Assembly: GCA_964473465.1 (NCBI GenBank)
Contig: CAYYPE010000005.1
Span: 124,001-188,000 of the forward strand
Length of the DNA: 64,000 bases
Reading direction: 5' to 3'
From: CALHRB01 sp964473465
Lineage (GTDB): Bacteria; Bacteroidota; Ignavibacteria; Kapaibacteriales; UBA2268
Part shown: one piece after another, positions 56,683-64,000 of the stretch
How positions within the stretch are numbered: position 1 is the first letter of the stretch
How the letters are laid out: the number at the start of each line of letters is the position of its first letter
The notes under the pieces: model-generated
Told to the model about the DNA's origin: nothing
Databases searched by the model: none
What the model saw: the letters and a program-made list of their open reading frames with translations, nothing else
Position numbers and translations under genes: made by a program

Positions 56683-57204
56683 TTATACGGATTGTAATTT
56701 TAATTCCTTGATCTTGAAAGAAGCTAAATAATAGCTGCCGAAAAGAACCCCACAATATACTAAATCGCCTAACACAGTGTTTCTGAAAAATGGTATTGCA
56801 TCAATATAACATTGAGTTAATCCCTGAAATGTATGGGGAAAATAAATCAAAAAATGAGCAAAGTTTGTTATTATAAAGAATAATATTGAGCTAAGTAGGG
56901 AAGAAGCTACTATTCTGGGAACACTATGTCGCTTTCGTAAATTAAAACCTATAAGTACAGTCAATCCAAAACTTAAATAAACTGCCCACATAGTTGGATG
57001 AAGCCCAATAAATAAATCACTAACAAACATAGCTAAAATTGGAACAATAAAAGCGTCTCTTTTGTTTGAAAAATAGGTAGCACCAAATAATGCAATTGCT
57101 GCGATTGGGCTAAAGTTTGGTATGATTCCAATAAATCTGCTAAAGACTGCAAGAACAATCAAAGAAAAAATAAACAAAAACTTTATATTTAATATGTTTT
57201 TCAT
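56683..57204 (-). CDS. DUF6580-like membrane protein
   Basis: This is a 173-residue protein with five or six membrane helices. Early motifs are RFIGIIPNFSPIAAIALFGATYF and a later DLFIGLHPTMWAVYLSF; the family is usually annotated as DUF6580 and resembles ECF-transporter substrate components. A substrate cannot be inferred. It ends within the terminator at 56647-56684 and is 158 bp downstream of the small ORF at 57363-57542. Confidence 0.75.
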   Translation of the reverse strand: MKNILNIKFLFIFSLIVLAVFSRFIGIIPNFSPIAAIALFGATYFSNKRDAFIVPILAMFVSDLFIGLHPTMWAVYLSFGLTVLIGFNLRKRHSVPRIVASSLLSSILFFIITNFAHFLIYFPHTFQGLTQCYIDAIPFFRNTVLGDLVYCGVLFGSYYLASFKIKELKLQSV

Positions 57205-57362
57205 ATAATCCTCAAATTATCATTTTTAAAAATACAAATTTATTCGAAATGATGTAATTATCCTAATTGATTTTAATAGGGGGTAAGAATATATTATGAA
57301 TTAAAAATGTTAGTTTACATAATATATGTTATATTACATATTTAATGTGTGTTATTTCTGCT

Positions 57363-57542
57363 CTATTTTTGAGTGTCATCACTGTCAGACCTAAGCAGTG
57401 TCTTTAAAGCTCTGATAAATTTTTCGTCGCCTGTTTCTATGTATTTTCTAATTTTACTTTTAATATCTTTAATATAGTATTCATTGTATATAGTTTCATC
57501 CTTGGTGTCACTCTGCTCTGGTAATATAATTTTGTCACTCAT
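57363..57542 (-). CDS. Small acidic hypothetical protein (59 residues)
   Basis: The minus strand from the ATG at 57542 to the TAG at 57363 encodes 59 residues beginning MSDKIILPEQSDTKDE and ending DSDDTQK. The ends are Asp/Glu/Ser-rich, and the middle (IKSKIRKYIETGDEKFIRALKTLL) looks like an amphipathic helix. An AAAAGGG stretch lies upstream of the ATG. I recognise no family. It stands alone in the 484-bp region between the DUF6580-like gene and pyrC, and is the only sizeable coding signal in it. It could be a small regulatory protein or a chance frame. Confidence 0.5.
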   Translation of the reverse strand: MSDKIILPEQSDTKDETIYNEYYIKDIKSKIRKYIETGDEKFIRALKTLLRSDSDDTQK

Positions 57543-57688
57543 GTTCGAATCCCTTTTAATTCATTAAAATTGATTAATTAGATAAAATATTTATATTTCA
57601 ATAGTATATCTAATCTAATTAATACTAAATATTAGATGCTACTCATTTAAATATTAAAATATAATAAATTACTATATCTATTTAGTGT

Positions 57689-58972
57689 TTAAAGAGTAGA
57701 TTCAATCGCTTGACAATTATTAATAACAAACTTGGGTTTTCCCTTTAATTTAAAACCGTTAAATGGTGTATTTTTTGACTTTGATTTAAACTGTCTTTTG
57801 TCAACAATCCATTCCTCATCGGGATTAATAATTGTCAAATTAGCTTGATTACCCTCCTTGATAATTATCGGCTCTAATTTAAGAATCTTGCGGGGATTTG
57901 TGGATAACTTGTTAATTATTTCATTCAAAGTCAAAATATTTGTATGATACAGATAAGTAAAAGTCAGTCCTATAGTTGTTTCAAGACCGACTATCCCATT
58001 GGGTGCTCTTTCGAACTCAACTTCTTTCTCGTGGAGTGCATGTGGTGCGTGGTCACTGGCAATACAATCAATTGTTCCATCTTTGAGACCTTCTAAAATT
58101 TCCTTGATGTCTTCCTTTGTTCTCAATGGAGGATTCATTTTATAATTAGTATCATAGCTTGATAAAAATTCTTCATTAAGACAGAAGTGATGCGGTGTAA
58201 CTTCGCAAGTTACATTAATCCCTTTTGATTTAGCTTCACGTATAAATTTAACTGAGTTCTTTGTGCTAATATGAGAGACATGATAGGGATTATTACCACA
58301 GTATTCATTAAGTAAAATGTCTCGTTGAACAATTATATCCTCTGCAACAGACGGATAACCTTTTAAACCTAAACTTGAAGACATCATTCCTTCATTAACA
58401 GAGAAACTATCAGTCATGCAATGTTCTTCGCAATGCTGGGCTATCAGTAATTTTTTTGTTGATGCATAATTAAAGGCTCTTTTCATTACTTCAGAGCTGG
58501 TAACGCATCTTCCATCATCAGTAAACATTACAACACCGGCTTCATGGAGCTCGTAAAATGGACTAAGGAGCTTTCCTTCGCTTCCCTGAGTTATTGTAGC
58601 AGAAATTTTAACTTCAACAGGTAAATTTTGAGATTTTTTTCTTATTAATTCAACAACTGAAACATTATCAATAACAGGTTTTGTATTGGGCATACAGCAA
58701 ACTCCGGTAAATCCTCCATTTGCAGCAGCAGAACAACCCGACTGTATATCTTCCTTATATTCAAACCCCGGTTCTCTAAGATGAACATGCATATCAAAAA
58801 AACCGGGCATAGCAATTAAATCTTTTCCGGGAATAATTGTTGAATCTGGCTCATTCATTGTGTTTGATGGAGCCATCGAATGAATCATGCCATCTTTAAT
58901 AAATAAATCAAAGATACCGTCAAGGTCTTGTTCAGGATTAACAATCCTAATTTCTTTAAATATTATATTCAT
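57689..58972 (-). CDS. pyrC: Dihydroorotase
   Basis: This is a 427-residue protein. The metal motif is DMHVHLREPGFEYKEDIQSG, and GFTGVCCMPNTKPV, AQHCEEH, VSHISTKN, EVTPHHF and a C-terminal ASDHAPHA (catalytic Asp) follow. This is the class I dihydroorotase pattern, which closes carbamoyl-aspartate to dihydroorotate in pyrimidine synthesis. A related allantoinase is possible, but the HVHLREPG motif and the length favour dihydroorotase. No other pyr genes are adjacent. It is 69 bp downstream of rnhB. Confidence 0.93.
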   Translation of the reverse strand: MNIIFKEIRIVNPEQDLDGIFDLFIKDGMIHSMAPSNTMNEPDSTIIPGKDLIAMPGFFDMHVHLREPGFEYKEDIQSGCSAAANGGFTGVCCMPNTKPVIDNVSVVELIRKKSQNLPVEVKISATITQGSEGKLLSPFYELHEAGVVMFTDDGRCVTSSEVMKRAFNYASTKKLLIAQHCEEHCMTDSFSVNEGMMSSSLGLKGYPSVAEDIIVQRDILLNEYCGNNPYHVSHISTKNSVKFIREAKSKGINVTCEVTPHHFCLNEEFLSSYDTNYKMNPPLRTKEDIKEILEGLKDGTIDCIASDHAPHALHEKEVEFERAPNGIVGLETTIGLTFTYLYHTNILTLNEIINKLSTNPRKILKLEPIIIKEGNQANLTIINPDEEWIVDKRQFKSKSKNTPFNGFKLKGKPKFVINNCQAIESTL

Positions 58973-59041
58973 AATTAATTACAAATTTAAATTGAGAAAT
59001 TTCGAAATATAATTAAAAAAGTGTGAATTTTATACTGAAAT

Positions 59042-59692
59042 TTATTCACCAAATAAAGTATTTTGTTGAGATAAGAATTTTTTCAGAAATGAAACACGAT
59101 GGTATTTGCATATACCGTATTTCTGTATTGCCTGAATGTGTTTTGGGGTTCCGTAACCCTTATTGTTTTTGAAATCATATTGAGGAAATTCCTTATCAGC
59201 CACATTAATCATCCATTTATCTCTTTTCACTTTAGCAATAATTGATGATGCTGCAATTGAAGGAGAAATTGAATCACCTTTTATGATTGTTCTGAAATCA
59301 AAAGATTCGTTTAAAAAAATATTTCCGTCAATAAGTAGATAATGTGGTTTATTCTTCAAACCAAATACAGAATTTTCCATTGCCAACATAGTTGCTTTAA
59401 GAATATTGATTCTGTCAATTACCTTATTATCAATAAAGCTATAAGAAAATTCCAATGCAGTATCGCTGATTATTTGAAAAAGTTCTTGTCTTTGGTGTGA
59501 ATTAAGCTTTTTTGAATCGTTGATTCCCGGTATAGGAATCTGATTGAAACGGAATATTACTGAGGCAGCTACTACAGGACCAGCAAGGCACCCCCTCCCC
59601 GCTTCATCAATACCGGCAACCAATGAGCCTTTTTGCCAGTATTCATTTTCGATATCAAACGTAAGTCTGGCAGAGCTGATGATTTTACTCAA
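59042..59692 (-). CDS. rnhB: Ribonuclease HII
   Basis: This is a 216-residue protein. The catalytic site shows AGIDEAGRGCLAGPVVAAS (Asp-Glu), NDSKKLNSHQR, and LLIDGN, with a later SIIAKVKRDKWM and YPQYDFKNNKGYGTP-like segment (YDFKNNKGYGTPKH). It removes RNA primers and misincorporated ribonucleotides from DNA. The start overlaps the end of folE by 8 bp, so it is probably co-transcribed with folE and queD. Confidence 0.96.
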   Translation of the reverse strand: MSKIISSARLTFDIENEYWQKGSLVAGIDEAGRGCLAGPVVAASVIFRFNQIPIPGINDSKKLNSHQRQELFQIISDTALEFSYSFIDNKVIDRINILKATMLAMENSVFGLKNKPHYLLIDGNIFLNESFDFRTIIKGDSISPSIAASSIIAKVKRDKWMINVADKEFPQYDFKNNKGYGTPKHIQAIQKYGICKYHRVSFLKKFLSQQNTLFGE

Positions 59693-60425
59693 TTAATTTC
59701 AGGAATTCATTTCTTAGATTGAAATCTGAAAGCAGATAACCTCGCATAACCGAGGTTACCATCAATGATTTTTCTTCGGAACCTTTCACTCCACGTGCGA
59801 TCATACAGTAATGACGTGCTTTAATCACAACACCAAGAGCTTTAGGATGAATTAGATTTTCGATATAGTCGGCGATTTGCTCACCGAGTTCTTCCTGAAT
59901 TTGTCCTCTTCTTGAATACCATTCAACAATTCTTGATAATTTTGATAAACCCATAACATAGTCGCCGGGTATATAACCAATGGCACAATCACCTGATATG
60001 GGTTGCCAGTGATGAGAGCAAACAGACATAACAGTTATCCCCTTACTTATTATCAGCTCATCTACTTTCTTTCGATTTGGGAAGACAGTAATAACAGGTG
60101 GTTTTTGAAAACGTCCTGCAAAAAGCTCATTAACTAACATTCTGGCAACTCTTTTGTTGGTATTAGTCGAATTTGGATCATTCCTTGAAATTCTTAAAAT
60201 TTCCATAACCTCAATAAACTTTTCTTCGAGCCTTTCAACCATTTTTTGACGTTCTTCTTTGCTCAGGTCCATAGAGCTATTTGCATCATAAAGGACTTCG
60301 CCATATTTGTTTTTTTCCGGGAAATCGGTTGAGAGATGTTCTGTTTCGCTTTTGATTAATGATCTTAATTCATCATCGGATTTTGTTGTTAAATCATCGA
60401 GTAAGTTTTTTTTAGAATTTTCCAT
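59685..60425 (-). CDS. folE: GTP cyclohydrolase I (variant active-site motif)
   Basis: This is a 246-residue protein. The C-terminal about 180 residues match FolE: ELFAGRFQKP, the zinc-site region SVCSHHWQPISGD, YIPGDYVMGLSKLSRIVEWYS, QIQEELGEQIADY, and KARHYCMIARGVKG with the third zinc Cys. The usual CEHH is CSHH here, and the C-terminal strand differs from the classical TTTSLGG. The enzyme opens GTP to dihydroneopterin triphosphate, feeding folate or, with the adjacent queD, queuosine. An N-terminal charged extension of about 55 residues precedes the core. It starts 8 bp after queD. Confidence 0.9.
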   Translation of the reverse strand: MENSKKNLLDDLTTKSDDELRSLIKSETEHLSTDFPEKNKYGEVLYDANSSMDLSKEERQKMVERLEEKFIEVMEILRISRNDPNSTNTNKRVARMLVNELFAGRFQKPPVITVFPNRKKVDELIISKGITVMSVCSHHWQPISGDCAIGYIPGDYVMGLSKLSRIVEWYSRRGQIQEELGEQIADYIENLIHPKALGVVIKARHYCMIARGVKGSEEKSLMVTSVMRGYLLSDFNLRNEFLKLIE

Positions 60426-60433
60426 ATTTTCCT

Positions 60434-60862
60434 TTAAAATCTTTTTATTTCAACAGGTTCACCAAAGTATTCAACAAAGCTGTTTTCGGTTTCAAAAAGT
60501 CTAATTCTAAATAATTCTGCTTCTTTAATTTCTTCTTTAAGTAAATTCCAAAAAATTACAGCTAAATTCTCAACACTGGTGATGACACCTTTAAGAAAAT
60601 CAACATCAAAATTAAGATGCTTGTGATCTACTTTATCAACAATTGTTTCATTCAAGATTCTTTTTAACTTTTTTAAATCAATTACATAACCGGTTTCAGG
60701 GTTTGGAAGCCCCCTTACAGTAACTTCAAGGACATAATTATGTCCGTGACCATAATAATTATTACATTTGTCATAAATTTCGTCATTCTTCTCATTAGTA
60801 AAAGAAGGATTGAATAATCTATGAGATGCCGAAAAATGAACCTTTTTGGTTATATATAACAT
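60434..60862 (-). CDS. queD: 6-carboxy-tetrahydropterin synthase QueD-like
   Basis: This is a 142-residue PTPS-fold protein. The zinc histidines are in VHFSASHRLFN and YGHGHNYVLEV, with the catalytic Cys in IYDKCNNYYGHGH. A DLKKLKRIL and DHKHLNFD segment with the Asp-His pair follow, and a C-terminal Glu in VRIRLFETENSFVEY-like context (RIRLFETENSF). QueD converts dihydroneopterin triphosphate to 6-carboxy-tetrahydropterin on the way to queuosine. A true 6-pyruvoyl-tetrahydropterin synthase is the alternative. It heads the minus-strand unit queD-folE-rnhB. Confidence 0.9.
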   Translation of the reverse strand: MLYITKKVHFSASHRLFNPSFTNEKNDEIYDKCNNYYGHGHNYVLEVTVRGLPNPETGYVIDLKKLKRILNETIVDKVDHKHLNFDVDFLKGVITSVENLAVIFWNLLKEEIKEAELFRIRLFETENSFVEYFGEPVEIKRF

Positions 60863-60951
60863 TTTTTCCTCGTTTTTTTCTAATCTAAAAAAATTTATGT
60901 TTAAATTATATGTCTTAAAAGATGTATAGACGTAATTTTAGGTATAAATTG

Positions 60952-61707
60952 ATGTATAAAAAACATTTTTTATTTATAATAAGTTTATTCCTTACAATTT
61001 CATGTTCATCCATTAAACAAAAATCGGATGAAATCTCTACTTTTGAAAAATACCAATTCAAAAAGGAAAAAGTCAATCAACTTGTAATAACCGGGAAACT
61101 CAATTCAAGTCAAAACAATGCTGGGTCTGCCAATTTCAAGATTGAAATTTTTGATAAAGATACTTTTGCTCTTTCGCTTTTTGGACCAATGGGAATGTTG
61201 TTGATAAGATTCTATTCAACCGAAAATGAATTCCTATTATATAATTCATTCACGAGTGAGGCTATTCAGGGTTCACCAAAATCAAGTGCAATGAATGAAT
61301 TTCTTCCAATACCTGTTAGTTTTATTGATTTAATCTCGCTAATCAGGAACGAAACTCCTTTTTCTGAGAAAGATTACACTGAATATAATCTAAATCAGGA
61401 AAAAAAGGAAAAGATTTTCAAGTATAGCTCAGAAAAGGATTTTGTTGAATATGTTGTTTTTGATGTTGATAGTAAGCAGCTGAAACAAGTTCAGCGAAAA
61501 TCAGTTGAAGGCAAAGAGGCAGTTAATGTGTTTTTCAAAGATTATGAAAAAACTGAAGAATTTTATTTTCCTAGAAAAATAATTTTTGATTTAAAAAAGG
61601 AAAATATTCAAATGAGTTTCGATTGTGAAAAATATGTAATTAACAAATCTTTTGATAAATCATTAAAGTTTTCTCTCCCAACCGGTGTTAAAGTAAAAAC
61701 GATATAA
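60952..61707 (+). CDS. DUF4292-like outer-membrane lipoprotein
   Basis: I choose the ATG at 60952; the earlier ATG at 60922 places ten extra residues before the signal. The N-terminus is a signal ending in a lipobox (LTISC), so the mature protein of about 230 residues is probably lipidated. The body is beta-rich, with LVITGKLNSSQNNAGSANFKI and a FGPMGMLLIRFYS stretch. The fold resembles LolB/LolA- or DUF4292-type lipoproteins common in Bacteroidota. It lies 8 bp before the LptD-like gene, suggesting a joint role in outer-membrane assembly. Confidence 0.78.
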   Translation: MYKKHFLFIISLFLTISCSSIKQKSDEISTFEKYQFKKEKVNQLVITGKLNSSQNNAGSANFKIEIFDKDTFALSLFGPMGMLLIRFYSTENEFLLYNSFTSEAIQGSPKSSAMNEFLPIPVSFIDLISLIRNETPFSEKDYTEYNLNQEKKEKIFKYSSEKDFVEYVVFDVDSKQLKQVQRKSVEGKEAVNVFFKDYEKTEEFYFPRKIIFDLKKENIQMSFDCEKYVINKSFDKSLKFSLPTGVKVKTI

Positions 61708-61715
61708 ATATTATT

Positions 61716-64000
61716 TTGAAAAAAATATTTAAAAATATAATATTAGCAATATTTATTTTAAAATTAGCACTTCTAACTAATATATTCGCTCAAAACGAAG
61801 TTAAATTAACCAATCAAAATAGTCAGAAACTTGATTCAGATACAACTTTAAAAATTACTAAAAATAAGACCGGGCTTGATTCCATAGTATATTTCTCGGC
61901 TAATGATACGATTGTTTTTGATATCAATTCTAAAGTTCTAAGGTTAAGAGGAAATTCAAAACTTAGATACAAAACACAATTTCTTGAATCAGAAGTTATT
62001 GAGCTTTATTTTAATGAATCAACTTTGAGTGCTGAACCTGCTACAGGACACGATAATAAGCAATTTGGATATCCTAAATTTACTGACAGATCAGAAAGTT
62101 TTATTGGTGAAAAGATAAAATATAATTTTAAGACCAATCAAGGATTGATTTCTCTTGCAGAAACCGAAATAGGTGATGGATATTATCAGGGAGCCAAAAT
62201 TAAGCGTGTTTCAGAAAATGAATTATTTGTTAAAGATGGAGCATATACCACTTGCGACGCACCTGACCCCCATTTTTACTTTGGTTCTCCAGAAATGAAG
62301 GTAGTTATGCAAGATAGAATTTTTTTAGACCCAATAATATTTTATGTTCAGGATTTACCAATATTTATTTTGCCAATAGGACTATTTTTCCCGAGTAAAA
62401 CTGGAAGGCAGTCAGGTATAATAATACCCTCTTTCTTTCTTTCCACATCAAGAGGAGTTCAGCTTAATGATATTGGTCTTTACCTTGCATTAAGCGATTA
62501 TTATGATACAAAATTCACTGTGGATTTTTTTTCAAAGGGTGGTTATACCTTAAAGAACTACACACAGTGGGTTAAGCGAGATGAATTCAGTGGAAATTTA
62601 AATTTACAATACGGAAAAACAAGGTTCAACCCTGACGATGAATATACACAGAATTGGAGAGTTGATGTCCGACATAATCATACACTAACCCCAACAGAGA
62701 AAATCTCGGCTAATCTAAGCTTTTCAACACCTGATTTTAACAGAAATACTTCATGGAATCTTGCTAATAGAGTGGTTCAGGATATCAGGTCTGATGCTTA
62801 TTATAATAATCAATTTGATAATGGTTCATCTCTGTCTCTCTCCTATTCAAGATCTCAAAATATTATAAATAATACATATAATGAAACTCCCTCAATATCA
62901 TTTTCAATTCCACAATGGAATTTCCTTAAGCCTTATGTCTCTTCAACAAACTGGTTAAAAGATTTTTCATTTACTTACAGTGGCTCTGCTCAATATAATA
63001 CCATCAAAAGTATTGAAACAAAGCCAGTTATAGTCAACGATTCAGTAGTCAGATATGATTCTACGTTTAAATACACATATTCATCAAGAATAAGTCACAG
63101 CCCAAGAATCAGCCTTTCACTACCTAAATTATCATATTTTTCTATTACTCCTTCTTTTAGTTTTAGTTTTAATAACTATTTCAGGCGATTGAACCGAAAT
63201 GTCAATTTAGTTGATTCAACTATTACAGACAATCTTGAAAGAGGCTTTTTCACTGAATACACATATAATCTTGGTCTAAATGTATCAACAAGGCTTTATG
63301 GCACCATACAACCAAACATTTTAGGCATAAGAGCATTACGTCATACTCTACAACCAAATATCGGATGGAGTTATTCCCCAGACTTATCGACAGAAAAATT
63401 AGGTTTTTATGGATATTATAATGATCCAAGAAGTAACAACAGAGTTAGATATTCAAAGTTTGAACCCGATGGTGGTGGTCTTGCATCGAGCAGATTGTCT
63501 AATTCATTAACATATTCACTTGCTAATAGTTTTGGAGCAAAAATTATTCAGGGAGACACTCTTGATGATTTAACAGTTGAGTTTCTAACAATCAATCTTA
63601 ATGGCTTTTATAATTTTGCAGCTGACTCACTTCGAGCAAGTGACTTAAATTTAAGCTTCTATACTCCATCTTTTGCAAATATTAATTTTAACGGCAGTGC
63701 CGCTTTTACTCTTTATGATGAAGAAAGAGATTTTGACATTAAAAATAACATTCTACTGAATTCTTATCACAGAATTAATAAATTTTTATTGGAAACACAG
63801 AATGTTCCAGCAAGACTGACAAGTTTTAGTGTTAACCTTTCTACTTCTTTTTCCTCATCAGGTTCTGTTTCTTCTTCAACAGAAACAGAGAATAAAATGG
63901 ATTCTATTGGTTTAGGTGAACGATTCCAGCAAAGAATGACAGGAGAAGAAGAATTTTTTGACTTTTTTGGTGATAAATCTCCGGGATATTCAAATTTCAA
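61716..64000 (+). CDS. lptD: LptD-like LPS-assembly outer-membrane protein, 3' end cut by window edge
   Basis: The frame is open from a TTG at 61716 to the right edge (761 codons, no stop). The N-terminus is a signal peptide (hydrophobic IILAIFILKLALLTNIF, cleavage after AQ). Residues about 50-160 are an OstA/LptA-like N-terminal jellyroll with a SKVLRLRGNSKLRYKT-type strand. A conserved region follows with DGAYTTCDAPDPHFYF and YVQDLPIFILPIGLFFPSK. The rest is a long beta-barrel of aromatic-rich strands. This matches LptD-type LPS insertion proteins of Bacteroidota. The start is the only good one; no ATG precedes the signal. It pairs with the lipoprotein gene 8 bp upstream. Confidence 0.83.
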   Translation, partial: MKKIFKNIILAIFILKLALLTNIFAQNEVKLTNQNSQKLDSDTTLKITKNKTGLDSIVYFSANDTIVFDINSKVLRLRGNSKLRYKTQFLESEVIELYFNESTLSAEPATGHDNKQFGYPKFTDRSESFIGEKIKYNFKTNQGLISLAETEIGDGYYQGAKIKRVSENELFVKDGAYTTCDAPDPHFYFGSPEMKVVMQDRIFLDPIIFYVQDLPIFILPIGLFFPSKTGRQSGIIIPSFFLSTSRGVQLNDIGLYLALSDYYDTKFTVDFFSKGGYTLKNYTQWVKRDEFSGNLNLQYGKTRFNPDDEYTQNWRVDVRHNHTLTPTEKISANLSFSTPDFNRNTSWNLANRVVQDIRSDAYYNNQFDNGSSLSLSYSRSQNIINNTYNETPSISFSIPQWNFLKPYVSSTNWLKDFSFTYSGSAQYNTIKSIETKPVIVNDSVVRYDSTFKYTYSSRISHSPRISLSLPKLSYFSITPSFSFSFNNYFRRLNRNVNLVDSTITDNLERGFFTEYTYNLGLNVSTRLYGTIQPNILGIRALRHTLQPNIGWSYSPDLSTEKLGFYGYYNDPRSNNRVRYSKFEPDGGGLASSRLSNSLTYSLANSFGAKIIQGDTLDDLTVEFLTINLNGFYNFAADSLRASDLNLSFYTPSFANINFNGSAAFTLYDEERDFDIKNNILLNSYHRINKFLLETQNVPARLTSFSVNLSTSFSSSGSVSSSTETENKMDSIGLGERFQQRMTGEEEFFDFFGDKSPGYSNF

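Noticed and set aside
57603..57643. Imperfect inverted repeat (ATCTAAT/ATTAGAT with flanking AGTAT/GCTACT) between the small ORF and pyrC
   Set aside because: Only seven bases pair perfectly and the T tract is missing on either strand, so I did not call a terminator for pyrC.
63767..64000. Minus-strand ORF at the right edge
   Set aside because: It is antisense to the LptD-like barrel and has low-complexity Ser/Glu content with no motif.

Overview
The window comes from a low-GC Gram-negative bacterium, most likely of the Bacteroidota/Chlorobiota (FCB) group and perhaps an Ignavibacteria- or Kapabacteria-like lineage. Three things support this. Secreted proteins carry C-terminal type IX secretion (Por) sorting domains. 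There is an outer-membrane layer (TonB-dependent receptor, LptD-like protein, lipoproteins). Many ribosome-binding sites are weak. The lineage is inferred from protein features only. Coding density is high, and no intergenic gap exceeds about 300 bp. I see no prophage, insertion sequence, CRISPR array or rRNA.

Layout. (1) 1-13.4 kb, minus strand: a consecutive run of large envelope and signalling genes. In transcription order these are a membrane-anchored nSTAND/WD40 NTPase, a TonB-dependent receptor with a TPR-like N-terminus, a GNAT acyltransferase, an NTT/MFS-like membrane protein fused to HEAT-like repeats and a cyclic-nucleotide-binding-like domain, and a very large periplasmic-propeller sensor histidine kinase that runs off the left edge. 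(2) 13.6-24 kb: housekeeping genes mfd, hflX, a DUF255 thioredoxin-fold protein, dusB, rtcB and an unrecognised protein. (3) 24-31.6 kb: an aromatic (tyrosine) catabolic region. HPPD, homogentisate dioxygenase, a HisC-like aminotransferase and an FAA hydrolase form one plus-strand operon. A flavin reductase and acetoacetyl-CoA synthetase are divergent from it and would capture the acetoacetate product. (4) 31.6-34.8 kb: a response regulator next to a 43-residue remnant of a histidine kinase, a type-IX-sorted secreted protein and a GT-C membrane glycosyltransferase.

(5) 34.8-41.2 kb: tRNA-Leu(CAG), mutS2, a YqeY-like gene, a methyltransferase and a YfhO-like membrane protein. (6) 41.2-49 kb, minus strand: tightly packed and partly translationally coupled genes for an STAS protein, EEP phosphatase lipoprotein, proline dehydrogenase, type-IX-sorted metalloprotease, tmk, rsmI, tadA and an aminotransferase. 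(7) 49-57 kb: a LOG-family protein, a TPR-thioredoxin protein, tag, Ppx/GppA, prmA, a KdsC-like phosphatase, YtxH/DUF948-like envelope proteins and a DUF6580-like membrane protein. (8) 57-64 kb: a 59-residue small ORF, pyrC, rnhB, folE, queD, then a plus-strand lipoprotein and an LptD-like outer-membrane assembly protein that runs off the right edge.

The best candidates for something not well described are the nSTAND-TonB-GNAT-NTT/HEAT/cNMP-sensor kinase run on the left and the decayed kinase beside an intact response regulator near 32 kb. Everything here is read by eye. Family assignments rest on remembered motifs and domain order, not on searches.
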